Assembly: GCF_002736145.1 (NCBI RefSeq)
Contig: NZ_CP024160.1
Location: 1,736,001 to 1,800,000 of the forward strand
Length of the DNA stretch: 64,000 bases
Reading direction: 5' to 3'
Source: Collinsella aerofaciens
GTDB taxonomy: Bacteria > Actinomycetota > Coriobacteriia > Coriobacteriales > Coriobacteriaceae
This document shows positions 40,630 through 54,621 of the stretch, piece by piece; position 1 is the first letter of the stretch, and every line of letters starts with the position of its first letter. Below the pieces are notes generated by a model, which made no database searches, was not told the DNA's origin, and was given only the letters and a program-made list of their open reading frames with translations. A program made the position numbers and the translations under genes.

Positions 40630-40671
40630 ATCATCCCGCGTGAGCCACAAGCCTACGCGGGATGATTTTTC
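40630..40671 (+). terminator. Terminator after the ABC exporter unit
   Basis: Perfect 12-bp stem (40630-40641 with 40655-40666), then five T. Confidence 0.92.
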
Positions 40672-40794
40672 TGGGACGGGGATTAGAAAATCATTATGCA
40701 TAGAAAGTCATAATTATCATTTCGTAAACATTTCGATGAAATTAACGCCATGAGGCATGCTTGCGGTTACAATACCGCGAGGCCTAACTACACA

Positions 40795-40827
40795 CCTTTA
40801 AGCCGGTCCTGTGAGACCGGGAAGGAG
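40795..40827 (+). promoter_or_regulatory. PyrR-binding leader of carAB
   Basis: CCTTTAAG is followed by a short hairpin, CCGG-TCCTGTGAGA-CCGG, and GAAGGAG. The loop resembles the PyrR-binding loop of pyrimidine leaders, and the ribosome site of carA lies directly after the stem. UMP-bound PyrR could block translation here. pyrR itself is not in the window. Confidence 0.72.
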
Positions 40828-40831
40828 AATT

Positions 40832-42271
40832 ATGGCGAACAACCATACCGCGGGCGCTGCCGCCCGCACCTTCGCGCCCAGCGAGCTTTGCCAGCGTATG
40901 CTGGCCAAAACCAGCAAGGGCACCTGCGGTCCCTGCATCCTGTATCTTGAGGATGGGACCATTTTTTATGGACGTGCATGCGGCGCCGAGGGCACCGCGA
41001 CCGGCGAAGTCTGCTTCAACACCTCGCTCGAGGGCTACTTTGAGGTCATGACCGACCCGAGTTATGCCGGCCAAATCGTAACCATGACCTATCCGCAGAT
41101 CGGCAACTACGGTATCGACGAGACCGACGTCCAGTCGGCCTTCCCCGGCGACGACGTGCGCCCTACGAGCGCTCCGGCTATGCGCGGCATGATCGTTCGC
41201 GACATGTGCGCCACGCCTTCTAACTGGCGCTCGGCCGTCAGCGTGCCGGAGTACCTGCGCGCTCACGGCATCGTCGCTATCGAGGGTGTCGACACCCGCG
41301 CTCTGGTGCGCCATCTGCGCGACAATGGTTCCAAGATGGGCATTATCTCGACCGAGATCTTCGACGTCGACGAGCTTGCCGAGCGTCTGGCAGCAGCGCC
41401 CACGCTGGTAGGCGAGAACCTGGTGAAGACCGTAAGTTGCCCCGCGCCTCACGAGTTTGTGGCCGCCGACCTGCCTGCCACGCATGACTTTGCACTTGCG
41501 GTTGCCGCTCCTGCCCGTCACAAAGTGGTCGCCTACGACTGCGGCGTCAAGCGCGGCATTCTGGAGGGCCTCGTCCGCGCCGGCTGCGACCTTACCGTCG
41601 TGCCGTGGGATACGCCCGCCCAGCAGGTGCTCGACATGAATCCCGACGGCGTCTTTTTGTCCAACGGCCCCGGCGATCCCGATGCCGTGGTAGAGACCTA
41701 TGAGCAGGTGCAGCAGCTGATCGGCAAGGTGCCGGTCTTTGGCATTTGCCTTGGTCACCAGATGATCAGCCTGGCCTGCGGAGCCCAAATGGAAAAGCTT
41801 AAATTCGGTCACCGTGGCGGTAACCAGCCGGTTATGAATCTGGTGAGCCGTCGCGTGGAGATCACCGCGCAAAACCACGGCTTTGGCCTGCTGTTCCCCA
41901 GTCTGGGCAAACTGATTCCGGAGCTTTCCGGCGGCGAAACCGAGCATGCGGCCGATGGTGACCTGCGCGCCTGGGTGCGTCGCGGCATCGCGCCGGTCGT
42001 GATGAACGAGCGCTTTGGTCGCATTCGCCTGACACATGTGAACCTCAACGACGGCACCGCCGAGGGCATCCAGCTGCTCGACGCCCCGTGTTTCTCGGTC
42101 CAGTACCACCCCGAGGCTTCGCCTGGCCCCACCGATGCCCACTATCTCTTTACCGCCTTTACGCGACTCATGGACGGCGAGGAGAACTACCTGGACATCG
42201 ACACCGCGAAGGACCGCCTCGCCGGCTGGAATTTCGCCGAGTCCGAGAACGCTGCGACCGAGGAGAACTAA
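40832..42271 (+). CDS. carA: Carbamoyl-phosphate synthase small subunit
   Basis: Glutamine amidotransferase subunit (479 residues) that supplies ammonia to CarB. Catalytic Cys in FGICLGHQ, His/Glu in YHPEASPG; N-terminal domain with [22 protein letters not shown]. It is longer than typical CarA (about 380) owing to an extended N terminus and insertions, including a linker in the middle. ATG at 40832 after GAAGGAG. carB follows one base after its stop codon. Confidence 0.95.
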   Translation: MANNHTAGAAARTFAPSELCQRMLAKTSKGTCGPCILYLEDGTIFYGRACGAEGTATGEVCFNTSLEGYFEVMTDPSYAGQIVTMTYPQIGNYGIDETDVQSAFPGDDVRPTSAPAMRGMIVRDMCATPSNWRSAVSVPEYLRAHGIVAIEGVDTRALVRHLRDNGSKMGIISTEIFDVDELAERLAAAPTLVGENLVKTVSCPAPHEFVAADLPATHDFALAVAAPARHKVVAYDCGVKRGILEGLVRAGCDLTVVPWDTPAQQVLDMNPDGVFLSNGPGDPDAVVETYEQVQQLIGKVPVFGICLGHQMISLACGAQMEKLKFGHRGGNQPVMNLVSRRVEITAQNHGFGLLFPSLGKLIPELSGGETEHAADGDLRAWVRRGIAPVVMNERFGRIRLTHVNLNDGTAEGIQLLDAPCFSVQYHPEASPGPTDAHYLFTAFTRLMDGEENYLDIDTAKDRLAGWNFAESENAATEEN

Positions 42272-42272
42272 C

Positions 42273-45587
<3,315 letters not shown>

Positions 45588-45619
45588 TTGACCTGGCCGG
45601 CCGGGGCGGCAGCCGGACA

Positions 45620-45663
45620 CTTTCTCTCGGAAACTGGGCTTCGCGAAGTTTTCCGAGAGAAAG
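45620..45663. repeat. Intergenic palindrome after carB
   Basis: CTTTCTCTCGGAAACT (45620-45635) pairs with 45647-45663 apart from one extra T, with an inner CTTCGCGAAG. Outer GC-rich flanks (CGGGGCGG and CCGCCCCG types) extend the symmetry. No T tail. Confidence 0.65.
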
Positions 45664-45739
45664 GACCGCCTCCCGCCCCGTCCTGCGGTGACTCGGTAGC
45701 ACCGTGTGCTGCCGAAGGGGCTTTGAGCGATGACTAGGG

Positions 45740-46407
45740 CTGATAAACTGGTAGCCGCTGAGCGCCACGGGGTTCTCGCGCTGGGAGTAGGTGTGGATGA
45801 GGGCAGACGAGACAGCGTAGGAGACAGCGGCAATAAGGATGAAGCCCTCGCCTGTGAGCGTGACGGCGCCGCCGCTATCGCCACCGGTGAGGTTGACGAT
45901 AACGACTCCGGCAAAACCTATAGCGCAGCCGAGGACTTTGCGCGCAGTGAGCCGTTCTTGCCGGAACACGAGCGCTGCCATCAACACGCAGAGAAACGTG
46001 TTCATAGCGTTGACGATTGAGCCGCGCACACCCGAAGCGTTTGAAACGCCGATATAAAAGAAGGCGTACTGCACGATAGTTTGGGCAAGCGAGAGTCTGA
46101 TAACGAGTGGCCATCCCGTGCGTGAGACGCGAGGCAAGCGACGTCTTGTTATGACTGCAGCGGCAAGTGCGATAGCGCCGGCGAGCATAAAGCGCACGCC
46201 AGCGAAGAGAAACTCCGATGGTACGTCGCCGTTTTGGATGCCGAGAAGCTCGTAGCCGATCTTGATGCAGGGGATCGCACTGCCCCAGAGCGCGCAGCAG
46301 ATGAGGGCGAGCGCAGCTACGCACCATGTGCGCGTGAGAGGGTGGCGCGCGGAGTCGGCGTAAACATCGCAAGAGCTGGCGTCGAGTGCGGATGAGGGTT
46401 TGGACAT
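45740..46407 (-). pseudogene. Truncated EamA-family transporter
   Basis: The readable part gives the first EamA domain and the start of the second: about six membrane segments, including ALICCALWGSAIPCIKIG and TIVQYAFFYIGVSNASGVRG. After SGYQF the frame runs into non-homologous, Pro/Arg-rich sequence next to the palindrome after carB. Normal EamA proteins have ten segments in about 300 residues, so roughly the last third is missing. Start at the ATG at 46407 after GGGAG. Confidence 0.75.
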
Positions 46408-46487
46408 ACATCTCCCAAACGAGGCGAAGCAGAAAACGCCTCTATGGTACGCGCAATTTTGTGTCCGCACGCGTTGATAGCATAGAA

Positions 46488-46787
46488 CGCGTTTTAGTTG
46501 CAGTCGAGCTCAAGAGTGGCCCCTTCAAGCCGGCCTATCTCGGCCAGCTCTCTGGCTATCTACGCATCCTGTACGACTTTGAGCGTCGCGAGCACGAGAA
46601 TCCCTCCATAGGCCTTGTGCCTTGCAAAGACATGGACAAGGGATTTGTTGACTATGTGATCCAAGACTTCACAAAACCCATGGGTGTGGCCACCTATAAG
46701 ACGTCGAAGGATATGCCACGAGAGTTGCTCGATGCTCTGCCGCCCATCGATGACTTACGGATGTTGCTGGAGAGGTCTGATGGGTAG
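46488..46787 (+). pseudogene. C-terminal fragment of a DUF1016 (YhcG-type) PD-(D/E)XK nuclease
   Basis: About 99 residues match the end of DUF1016 nucleases: VAVELKSGPFKPAYLGQLSGYL contains the E-x-K catalytic pair, and HENPSIGLVPCKDMDKGFVDY and TKPMGVATYK follow as in the family. The N-terminal two thirds are missing and no start with a ribosome site leads the frame. Some relatives belong to defence or restriction loci, so this may be the relic of one. Confidence 0.75.
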
Positions 46788-46870
46788 CGGTAGGAATTGT
46801 TCGGTGTTAGAAGCTTATTTCGCTTATGGCCTTGAGCTTTGCCGATGAGCATGGGGTGGGGAACGTATCA

Positions 46871-46911
46871 AGGCAGAGTTTGTCATGCAATGAGTATGAC
46901 AAACTCTGCCT
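46871..46911. promoter_or_regulatory. Palindromic operator candidate before the antitoxin unit
   Basis: Perfect 16-bp arms (46871-46886 and 46896-46911) with a nine-base gap, touching the ribosome site GGAGGAGAGG. The lack of a T tail and the position fit a binding site for the ribbon-helix-helix protein encoded next. Confidence 0.6.
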
Positions 46912-46929
46912 GGAGGAGAGGATACTTCC

Positions 46930-46998
46930 ATGGCAATTGTCCACCGCAATGCTCTCAAGCATGGTTTGTCTGAGAGGGAGGTTCTAGATAATGACTGA
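46930..46998 (+). pseudogene. Toxin stub (22 residues)
   Basis: Short frame MAIVHRNALKHGLSEREVLD plus two residues, behind a strong GGAGGAGAGG ribosome site. The N-terminal pattern (xxxALKHGLSExxVL) resembles small partner proteins, possibly toxins, found ahead of ribbon-helix-helix antitoxins in actinobacteria, but the rest is gone. Its stop overlaps the ATG of the next gene by 8 bases. Confidence 0.55.
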
Positions 46999-47239
46999 GT
47001 ACAAACTAGCTGATGGATCGGTCCTGACAGACGAAGATATCGAGCGCGAGAGCGTAGAGTTTGAGCAAGAGACTTGGACGGGTCGTCTTGAGCGCATCCA
47101 TGTCAGGCCTGGCGTTGTTGCTGATGAGCCGCTTGTTGCAGTTACCGTGCGCTTTCCGGCATCCATGGTGGTGGCAATCGACCGAAAGACGGGGGATCGA
47201 TCCGATTTTATTCGGCGGGCCGTTTTCCCTGCGCTGTAG
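46991..47239 (+). CDS. Ribbon-helix-helix antitoxin-like protein
   Basis: 82 residues; acidic N-terminal half (LADGSVLTDEDIERESVEFE) and a C-terminal CopG/MetJ-type fold, VAVTVRFPASMVVAIDRKTGDRSDFIRRAV. Likely DNA-binding antitoxin and autorepressor. Its partner appears truncated, leaving a solitary antitoxin. Confidence 0.72.
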   Translation: MTEYKLADGSVLTDEDIERESVEFEQETWTGRLERIHVRPGVVADEPLVAVTVRFPASMVVAIDRKTGDRSDFIRRAVFPAL

Positions 47240-47601
47240 TAACGTTGCGTCTCCTAAATCGACCTTGGTTTCGTCGAGGAGGTAGATCTTGAGGATGAGG
47301 TGTCCTGCTTCGGTGAACCCGTTCTCGAAGACGGGCAGCACGCGCGACACGGACTACCGCGACCTCCTGACCTTCCGCGACGGGGAGTAGCGGCTTGGCG
47401 GTGTGCGGCGCCGGCACGTGACGGTGGCGGGCATGAGGCTTGGCCTTCGCGACGGCATGTTCTTTAGAGTTTGCGGTGCATGATGGCACGGCCGTTTTCA
47501 AATCGTGAAACATTGCCCGGGAATGAGTAACAGGCTTTGGTTCGTACATCCGTTATAACGGGAGTTGCAAGAAGTGACATCCGTGACGAGAGGTTGAACT
47601 C
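47240..47601. other. Degraded intergenic sequence with regulatory site
   Basis: About 360 bases with coding-like scraps on both strands but no intact gene. An inverted site at 47496-47510 (TTTCA-N5-TGAAA) lies about 90 bases ahead of the first GH1 gene. Confidence 0.5.
47496..47510. promoter_or_regulatory. RpiR-type operator candidate 1
   Basis: TTTCAAATCGTGAAA: two five-base arms with a five-base gap, the same geometry as the site next to rpiR. Confidence 0.55.
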
Positions 47602-48990
47602 ATGACTCAGCACCGGTTTCCCGAAGGTTTCCTCTGGGGTGCTTCCACCAGCGCTTTTCAGGTTGAGGGTGGGTATGATGAAGGAGGCAAAGGTCCGGCA
47701 ACCACCGATCGCGGCCCGGGGCGTCCCGGCATCGCCGATAACAAGATCGCCTCGGACCACTATCATCACTGGCGTGAGGATGTCGACCTCATGGCCGAGC
47801 TCGGCATCAAGGTCTACCGGATGGGTTTCGCTTGGAGCCGCATCATGCCCGATGCCTCGGGGGATCCCAATCCTGAGGGCTTGGCGTTTTATGACCAGCT
47901 GATTGACTACCTGCTGGAGCGAGGGATCGAGCCCTTGGTCACCCTGTATCACTTCGAATGTCCGAGTGCGTTGGTCGAGGCCTTCGGCGGCTGGAAGAGC
48001 CGTAAGATGATCGACTTCTATGTGCGCTATGCCGAAATCTGCTTCACGCACTTCAAGGGGCGCGTCAAGCGCTGGGTTACCGTGAATGAACAGCTAATTG
48101 CGACCTCCGCGCCCAGCAACACGGGTGACACCGAAACCGATCCGCGCCAACGGCAGAAGAACGCCTACCAGATGAGCTATCATGTCGCTCTTGCCGAGCA
48201 TCGCGCCATCGCGTGCCTGCGACAGATCGACCCCGATGCGCAGATCGGCCCCGTTGTCGCCATGCAGGTGGTCAACCCGCGGACGAGCGCTTCGGCGGAT
48301 GTGCTTGCGGCCATGAACGCCGAGGAGATGATGCAGAACTACCTGCTCGACCTGAGTGTGCGCGGCGACATCTCGCCTTATGCGCGCTATTACCTGGAGC
48401 GCGAAGGTTTCTACCCTGTTGTTGAGTGCGGGGACCACGACATCCTGGTCGCGACGAGGCCCGATTTTCTTGGGGTGAACTACTATTTCAGCAATTGTGC
48501 GCATGAGCGCACGGAGCCCATCCGCTTCGACCGGTTCCCTCCGTGGTCGGGCGGGGATTTCGAACTCTGCGATAACCCTGCGATCGCGCCGACCGAGTGG
48601 ATGCCGAACGGCATCGACCCCCTTGGGCTTCGCGTGGGCATGCGCAAGCTCTACGATCGCTACCAGCTTCCGATGATCGTCACGGAGAACGGCATGGCGC
48701 TTTCCGAGTCACTTGACGAGGAGAACAGGGTGCATGATGCCGTGCGCATCGAATACCTTTCACGACATTTGGGCGAGGTCGAGGAGCTCATTCGCGAAGG
48801 CTATCCCGTCTTCGGCTACTGCGTTTGGAGCCTCATGGATCTATGCTCAAGTCATCAGGGGTTCACTAAGCGCTACGGCCTTCTGTATGTCGATCGCACG
48901 GAAACCGATGCGAAGCAATGCGCTCGTTTCAGGAAGGACAGCTTCTTCTGGTATCAGGACGTGATTAGAGAAAACGGCTTGCCCTGCTGA
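47602..48990 (+). CDS. GH1 6-phospho-beta-glucosidase
   Basis: 462-residue family 1 glycosidase. [19 protein letters not shown] start motif, acid/base Glu in TVNEQ and nucleophile Glu in TENGM. The loop SHQGFTKRY keeps the Ser-x5-Lys-x-Tyr pattern that binds the 6-phosphate in phospho-glycosidases, so the substrate is probably the phosphorylated sugar delivered by the PTS downstream. AGAGG precedes the ATG. Confidence 0.9.
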   Translation: MTQHRFPEGFLWGASTSAFQVEGGYDEGGKGPATTDRGPGRPGIADNKIASDHYHHWREDVDLMAELGIKVYRMGFAWSRIMPDASGDPNPEGLAFYDQLIDYLLERGIEPLVTLYHFECPSALVEAFGGWKSRKMIDFYVRYAEICFTHFKGRVKRWVTVNEQLIATSAPSNTGDTETDPRQRQKNAYQMSYHVALAEHRAIACLRQIDPDAQIGPVVAMQVVNPRTSASADVLAAMNAEEMMQNYLLDLSVRGDISPYARYYLEREGFYPVVECGDHDILVATRPDFLGVNYYFSNCAHERTEPIRFDRFPPWSGGDFELCDNPAIAPTEWMPNGIDPLGLRVGMRKLYDRYQLPMIVTENGMALSESLDEENRVHDAVRIEYLSRHLGEVEELIREGYPVFGYCVWSLMDLCSSHQGFTKRYGLLYVDRTETDAKQCARFRKDSFFWYQDVIRENGLPC

Positions 48991-49010
48991 GCGTCGGTGG
49001 TCCGACGAGA

Positions 49011-49832
49011 TTACTCGCCAGTACCGGAATCGGCTCCATAACGCCTCAGGTATTCCATGACTATCAAGTCGATGGCGGCAAGCGCACCGAACTTGCCCGT
49101 GTCGATGTTGTTGGTCACTCCGCAGCTCAGTATGCAGGAGGCATGGTTCCAGTAGGCGCTTGAGGTGTTTTGTGTGATGGCGAGAAGACGACAGCCGGAG
49201 GCGGCGAGTGCGTTGACGATTTCTGGATAACGAATGGGGTATGTTCCCCCTATGCTGCAAATGATGGCGAGGCTGGATTTGGTGAGCGATTGCGCGCAGG
49301 CGAGCTGCGATGAATAATCGAGGTAAAGCTCGATGAGGCGGTTCATGATGGTGAGCCTGCTTTGGAAGTAGCGGCCCACGTCCCAGAGGAAGTGGTGGGA
49401 GAAGAACGCGACATGCCCGCTGTCGTGCAAATCATCGACAATGGCGGGCAGTTTCGCGATGTTTGCCGCCGAGATGGTCGTTTCGATATTGAGCAGGATC
49501 GCCTCCCGGTAGGATGCCAGAGCGCCTTCCGTGTCGTTTGACAGCTGTTCTACAAAGGCATGTGGAAACAACCCGGTTTTGAGGACGTCATGTTCAAGCT
49601 GGTTGCGCAGGTCCTTGAAATCAGCGAAACCCATAAACCGGCAGAATCGCGACACTGAAGCCTTCGAGACGAAGCACATGTCGGCGATTTCTCCAATCGA
49701 GAGCTCGCTCAGCTTGCTGTAGTTTTTCACCAGCGTGGTCGCTATCTCGTAGTTGGTGTCGTGCTGCATTGCGGTGTCGATGTAGTCAAGCAACCGTTCG
49801 GCAACCGATCCCATCGAGATGGATTTTTCCAT
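49011..49832 (-). CDS. RpiR-family transcriptional regulator
   Basis: 273 residues: N-terminal helix-turn-helix (SIGEIADMCFVSKASVSRFCRFMGFADFKDLR) and a C-terminal SIS domain for phosphosugars. Divergent from chbG and convergent with the first GH1 gene. It probably binds the TTTCA-N5-TGAAA sites and responds to a phosphorylated sugar from this pathway. Activator or repressor cannot be told. Confidence 0.88.
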   Translation of the reverse strand: MEKSISMGSVAERLLDYIDTAMQHDTNYEIATTLVKNYSKLSELSIGEIADMCFVSKASVSRFCRFMGFADFKDLRNQLEHDVLKTGLFPHAFVEQLSNDTEGALASYREAILLNIETTISAANIAKLPAIVDDLHDSGHVAFFSHHFLWDVGRYFQSRLTIMNRLIELYLDYSSQLACAQSLTKSSLAIICSIGGTYPIRYPEIVNALAASGCRLLAITQNTSSAYWNHASCILSCGVTNNIDTGKFGALAAIDLIVMEYLRRYGADSGTGE

Positions 49833-49919
49833 GATGGCTGTCCCCTTTATGCTCAGCGGCCCGAATAAGAGGGCCTCATTTGACCAAACTATAGCTCAAA
49901 CATGCCGGTATTCCTGCGG

Positions 49920-49938
49920 AGTTTCACGTTGTGAAACT
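49920..49938. promoter_or_regulatory. RpiR-type operator candidate 2
   Basis: AGTTTCAC-GTT-GTGAAACT, a perfect inverted repeat in the divergent gap between rpiR and chbG. Confidence 0.65.
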
Positions 49939-50120
49939 CGCGTAGCCATCTCGCAACCTTGTGGCACAGCATGTAACCGATTTTGGATATAGCCGGCGTC
50001 ATACTTAATGCAAGAAGAGACGACGAAGCTTGCCGCCCCGCCGGAACACGGCATCGGCTCTACACAGGGCATCGCTTCGTTGCTTTGCCGCTCGACGAGA
50101 TATCGGTTGAGGAGGATCGG

Positions 50121-50888
50121 ATGAAGCGGTTATTGCTGCGCGCCGACGATTTAGGTTACAGCGACGGTGTTAATTGCGGGATAGCGGCCGCGGTCCAAGC
50201 GGGGCTCATTCGCTCGGTGGGCGTCATGACCAACATGCCGCTTGCAGAAAGCGGTTTGGCGCGCCTGCAAATCAAGGATCTCTGCTTGGGTCAGCACACC
50301 AATATCTGCACGGGTAGGCCCCTCAGCGATTCCTCGCTCATCTCGAGCATCGTTGACGATGATGGCAATTTCAAGCGGAGCTCAGCATATCGCGCCGCCG
50401 CGCGGGCTGGGGAGGACTTCGTGGTGCTTGACGAGGTCATTATCGAAATCGAGGCGCAGTATCGGCGATTCCTTGAGCTCGTCGGGCGTGAGCCCGATTA
50501 CTTCGAGGGACATGCGGTCGCAAGCCCCATGTTCTTCCGCGGCCTTGAGATCGTTGCCGAGCGTCACGGCCTGCCCTATTTCGCGATGGGTGCTCCGGGC
50601 GAGCCGGTCACCTTTCGCTCGACGCCGGTGCTTTCCTATGTTCCCAAGGATTTCTCGTCATATGAAGCGGATCCCTTTGCGGCGCTTCGAGAGGCGCTTG
50701 AAACGACACCGGAAGGGATATGCCGTCTCATGGTGTTTCACCCAGGTTATATCGACGCGTACTTGCGAGATAACTCGACCATGCTCGAGGCCCGCATCCG
50801 GGAAGCCGCGATGCTTGTCGACCCTGATGTCGCCGCATGGCTTGCAGAGCAGGACGTGGGGCTCGTGACGTACGCGGACCTGACGTAA
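50121..50888 (+). CDS. chbG: ChbG/YdjC-family carbohydrate deacetylase
   Basis: 255 residues. ADDLGYS carries the metal-binding Asp pair, GQHTNIC and EGHAVAS the His ligands, and FHPGYID the catalytic region. Family members remove one acetyl group from chitooligosaccharides such as chitobiose 6-phosphate. The ATG at 50121 follows GAGGAGG. It is the first gene reading from the rpiR divergent region; PTS genes follow. Confidence 0.85.
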   Translation: MKRLLLRADDLGYSDGVNCGIAAAVQAGLIRSVGVMTNMPLAESGLARLQIKDLCLGQHTNICTGRPLSDSSLISSIVDDDGNFKRSSAYRAAARAGEDFVVLDEVIIEIEAQYRRFLELVGREPDYFEGHAVASPMFFRGLEIVAERHGLPYFAMGAPGEPVTFRSTPVLSYVPKDFSSYEADPFAALREALETTPEGICRLMVFHPGYIDAYLRDNSTMLEARIREAAMLVDPDVAAWLAEQDVGLVTYADLT

Positions 50889-51042
50889 GCGTCCGCTGGG
50901 GCAATCTCGCCAATTCACGCTGTATGGCGTACTGCCTGAAGCACGTCGTTGTGATTTTGAAGAGAGGTGGATGCGCTATCTAGAGGGGAAGATGCCGCAC
51001 ACGGGCATCGATAGAGTTCACTGCAAAGATTGGAGCTGAAAC

Positions 51043-52335
51043 ATGGCGGTATTCGACAAGATCCAAAACATAATGGATAAGACAATCGCACCTGTGGCAA
51101 GTAAGGTTGCTGACAGCAAGATGCTCGACGCCCTCATGGGCGGCATGATGTGCACGCTGCCCATGACCCTTGGCGTCTCGGTTATCGCGATTCTCATCAA
51201 CTTCCCCATTCCGGGGTTCTCCGATTGGGTGGTTTCGAGCGGTCTCATGGCGACCGGCAACTCCATCCTCACCGTTACCATGAACATGATGGGTATATAC
51301 ATCTCCTTCTTCATCGGTTTGAGGTGGGGTAAGGTATGCGGCCTTAGCGGTTATACCGGTGGCATCGTGAGCGGCGCGGTGTTTTTGGCATTCATGCCGC
51401 AGCAATCGTTCGAGGATATTCCCATGGCGAGTTTCATCAACACGTCGTACATGGGATCGAACGGCATCTTCGTCGCCATTCTGCTTGGCCTGATCGTGCC
51501 GAAGGTGACAGCCATTTTGATGAGCAAGCTTGAAATCAAGCTCCCCGATATGGTTCCGCCCATGGTTGCAGACTCGCTGTCGCCGATGTTTGCCGCCATC
51601 GTGCTATTCACTGCGGTGTGGTTCGCCAAGTGGGGTCTTTCTTTCACCCCGTGGGGCAACCTGTTCGATATGATCAACACCTTGATCGGCACGCCGGTCA
51701 CGATGGTCGGTGCCTCTCCTTTGGCCTATATCATCGTGTGCTCGCTGCAGTCGATCTTCTGGTTCTTCGGTGTCCACCCCAACGTGATGCTCAACTTCTA
51801 CGCTCCGGTAATCATGGCTTGCAGCGCTGCTAACACCGAGGCCATCATCGCGGGCGAGGCACTGCCCTATGGCGCTTGGGCCGTCGTCGCGCTCGGCACC
51901 GCCATCGGTGGCCAGGCTAACGCCCTGGGCATCAGCATCTCGCTGCTCTTCACCAAGTCCGAGCGCTTCAAGGCGATTCGCGGCATCGCGCTTGTTCCGT
52001 CGCTTTTCAATATCTCCGAGCCGCTCATGTTCGGTCTGCCGGTCGTGCTGAATCCCACGTACTTCATCCCGTTCGTGCTGAACATCCCGGTCTGCGCCAT
52101 CGTGGTCCAGGCGCTTTACGCCCTCGGTCTTGGGGCTGCGTTCAATCCCACGATTCAGCTTCCCTGGGTGCTTCCCCAGCCGGTCATCGCATTCATGCAG
52201 GGCGGCATCGGGTGCCTGGTGATCTCGGTTGCGGTTTTGGCGGTGTCGGTGCTCATGTATACCCCCTTCACCCTTATGGCTGATCGCCAGGCGTTGCGAG
52301 AGGAGCAGGCCGCTCTCGAGGAATCGGCCGCATAG
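51043..52335 (+). CDS. PTS Lac-family EIIC permease (cellobiose/chitobiose type)
   Basis: 430 residues, about ten membrane segments. Conserved FGVHPNVMLNFYAP and ISEPLMFGLPVVLNP match EIIC of the lactose/cellobiose family. Transports and phosphorylates a disaccharide through EIIB and EIIA encoded next. Start preceded by GGAG at seven bases. Confidence 0.92.
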   Translation: MAVFDKIQNIMDKTIAPVASKVADSKMLDALMGGMMCTLPMTLGVSVIAILINFPIPGFSDWVVSSGLMATGNSILTVTMNMMGIYISFFIGLRWGKVCGLSGYTGGIVSGAVFLAFMPQQSFEDIPMASFINTSYMGSNGIFVAILLGLIVPKVTAILMSKLEIKLPDMVPPMVADSLSPMFAAIVLFTAVWFAKWGLSFTPWGNLFDMINTLIGTPVTMVGASPLAYIIVCSLQSIFWFFGVHPNVMLNFYAPVIMACSAANTEAIIAGEALPYGAWAVVALGTAIGGQANALGISISLLFTKSERFKAIRGIALVPSLFNISEPLMFGLPVVLNPTYFIPFVLNIPVCAIVVQALYALGLGAAFNPTIQLPWVLPQPVIAFMQGGIGCLVISVAVLAVSVLMYTPFTLMADRQALREEQAALEESAA

Positions 52336-52383
52336 GGATTTTCATATTCACACCATCATTTTCCATGAGGTTGGGAGCGTAGG

Positions 52384-52680
52384 ATGAAACATATCGTACT
52401 TATGTGCGCCGCGGGTGCTTCGACGAGCATGCTGGTACAGCGCATGCAACAGGCGGCTGAAAAAGACGGTTTCGTGTGCACCATCGAGGCGCACCCTGTC
52501 AACCAAGCGGCGGAATATGCGGATAGCGACGTTATCCTGCTGGGACCGCAGGTTCGCTTTGAACTCAACAAGGTGAAGAATCAAGTGAACTGTCCGGTGG
52601 AGCCGATTGATATGACAGCGTATGGGACAATGAACGGCGAGGCCGTGCTCAAACAGGCTCGAAAGTTGCTGGGGGCATAG
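52384..52680 (+). CDS. PTS Lac-family EIIB
   Basis: 98 residues; phosphocysteine loop MCAAGASTSML near residue 10, LLGPQVRF typical of CelB-type IIB. A separate polypeptide, two bases before EIIA. Confidence 0.93.
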   Translation: MKHIVLMCAAGASTSMLVQRMQQAAEKDGFVCTIEAHPVNQAAEYADSDVILLGPQVRFELNKVKNQVNCPVEPIDMTAYGTMNGEAVLKQARKLLGA

Positions 52681-52682
52681 CC

Positions 52683-53024
52683 ATGTCAGAGATCAAACAA
52701 GAAGCGATCGATCAGTTTGAAATGACGTGCTTCTCTATCGTCGCTCAGGTGGGGAGCGCGCGCAGCTGCTACCTCGAAGCGATAACCTGTGCCGAGAATG
52801 GTGATTTTGAGGCCGCCCGGAAACTTATCGACGAGGGCAACGTGGTGTTCAACGCAGGCCACGACGCTCACATGAAACTGCTTCAGCAAGAGGCCAGCGG
52901 CGAGGAGCTGCCGTTTCGCATCATCTTGCTGCATGCGGAGGATCAGCTCATGAGCGCTGAGGGCTTCCGTATCCTTGCCGAGCGCTTCATCACGGTCTAT
53001 CAACGCATGGGTGCAAGCGCCTAA
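52683..53024 (+). CDS. PTS Lac-family EIIA
   Basis: 113 residues, helical trimer type. The phosphorylated His is in GHDAHMKLLQQEA. It supplies phosphate to the preceding EIIB. Confidence 0.92.
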   Translation: MSEIKQEAIDQFEMTCFSIVAQVGSARSCYLEAITCAENGDFEAARKLIDEGNVVFNAGHDAHMKLLQQEASGEELPFRIILLHAEDQLMSAEGFRILAERFITVYQRMGASA

Positions 53025-53028
53025 CTGA

Positions 53029-54597
<1,569 letters not shown>

Positions 54598-54621
54598 CCC
54601 TATGGGACAGGGGATAAGATT

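Noticed and set aside
47245-47350. Minus-strand scrap that reads like protein (VFENGFTEAGHLILKIYLLDE)
   Set aside because: Too short and without start or family; treated as part of the degraded zone.
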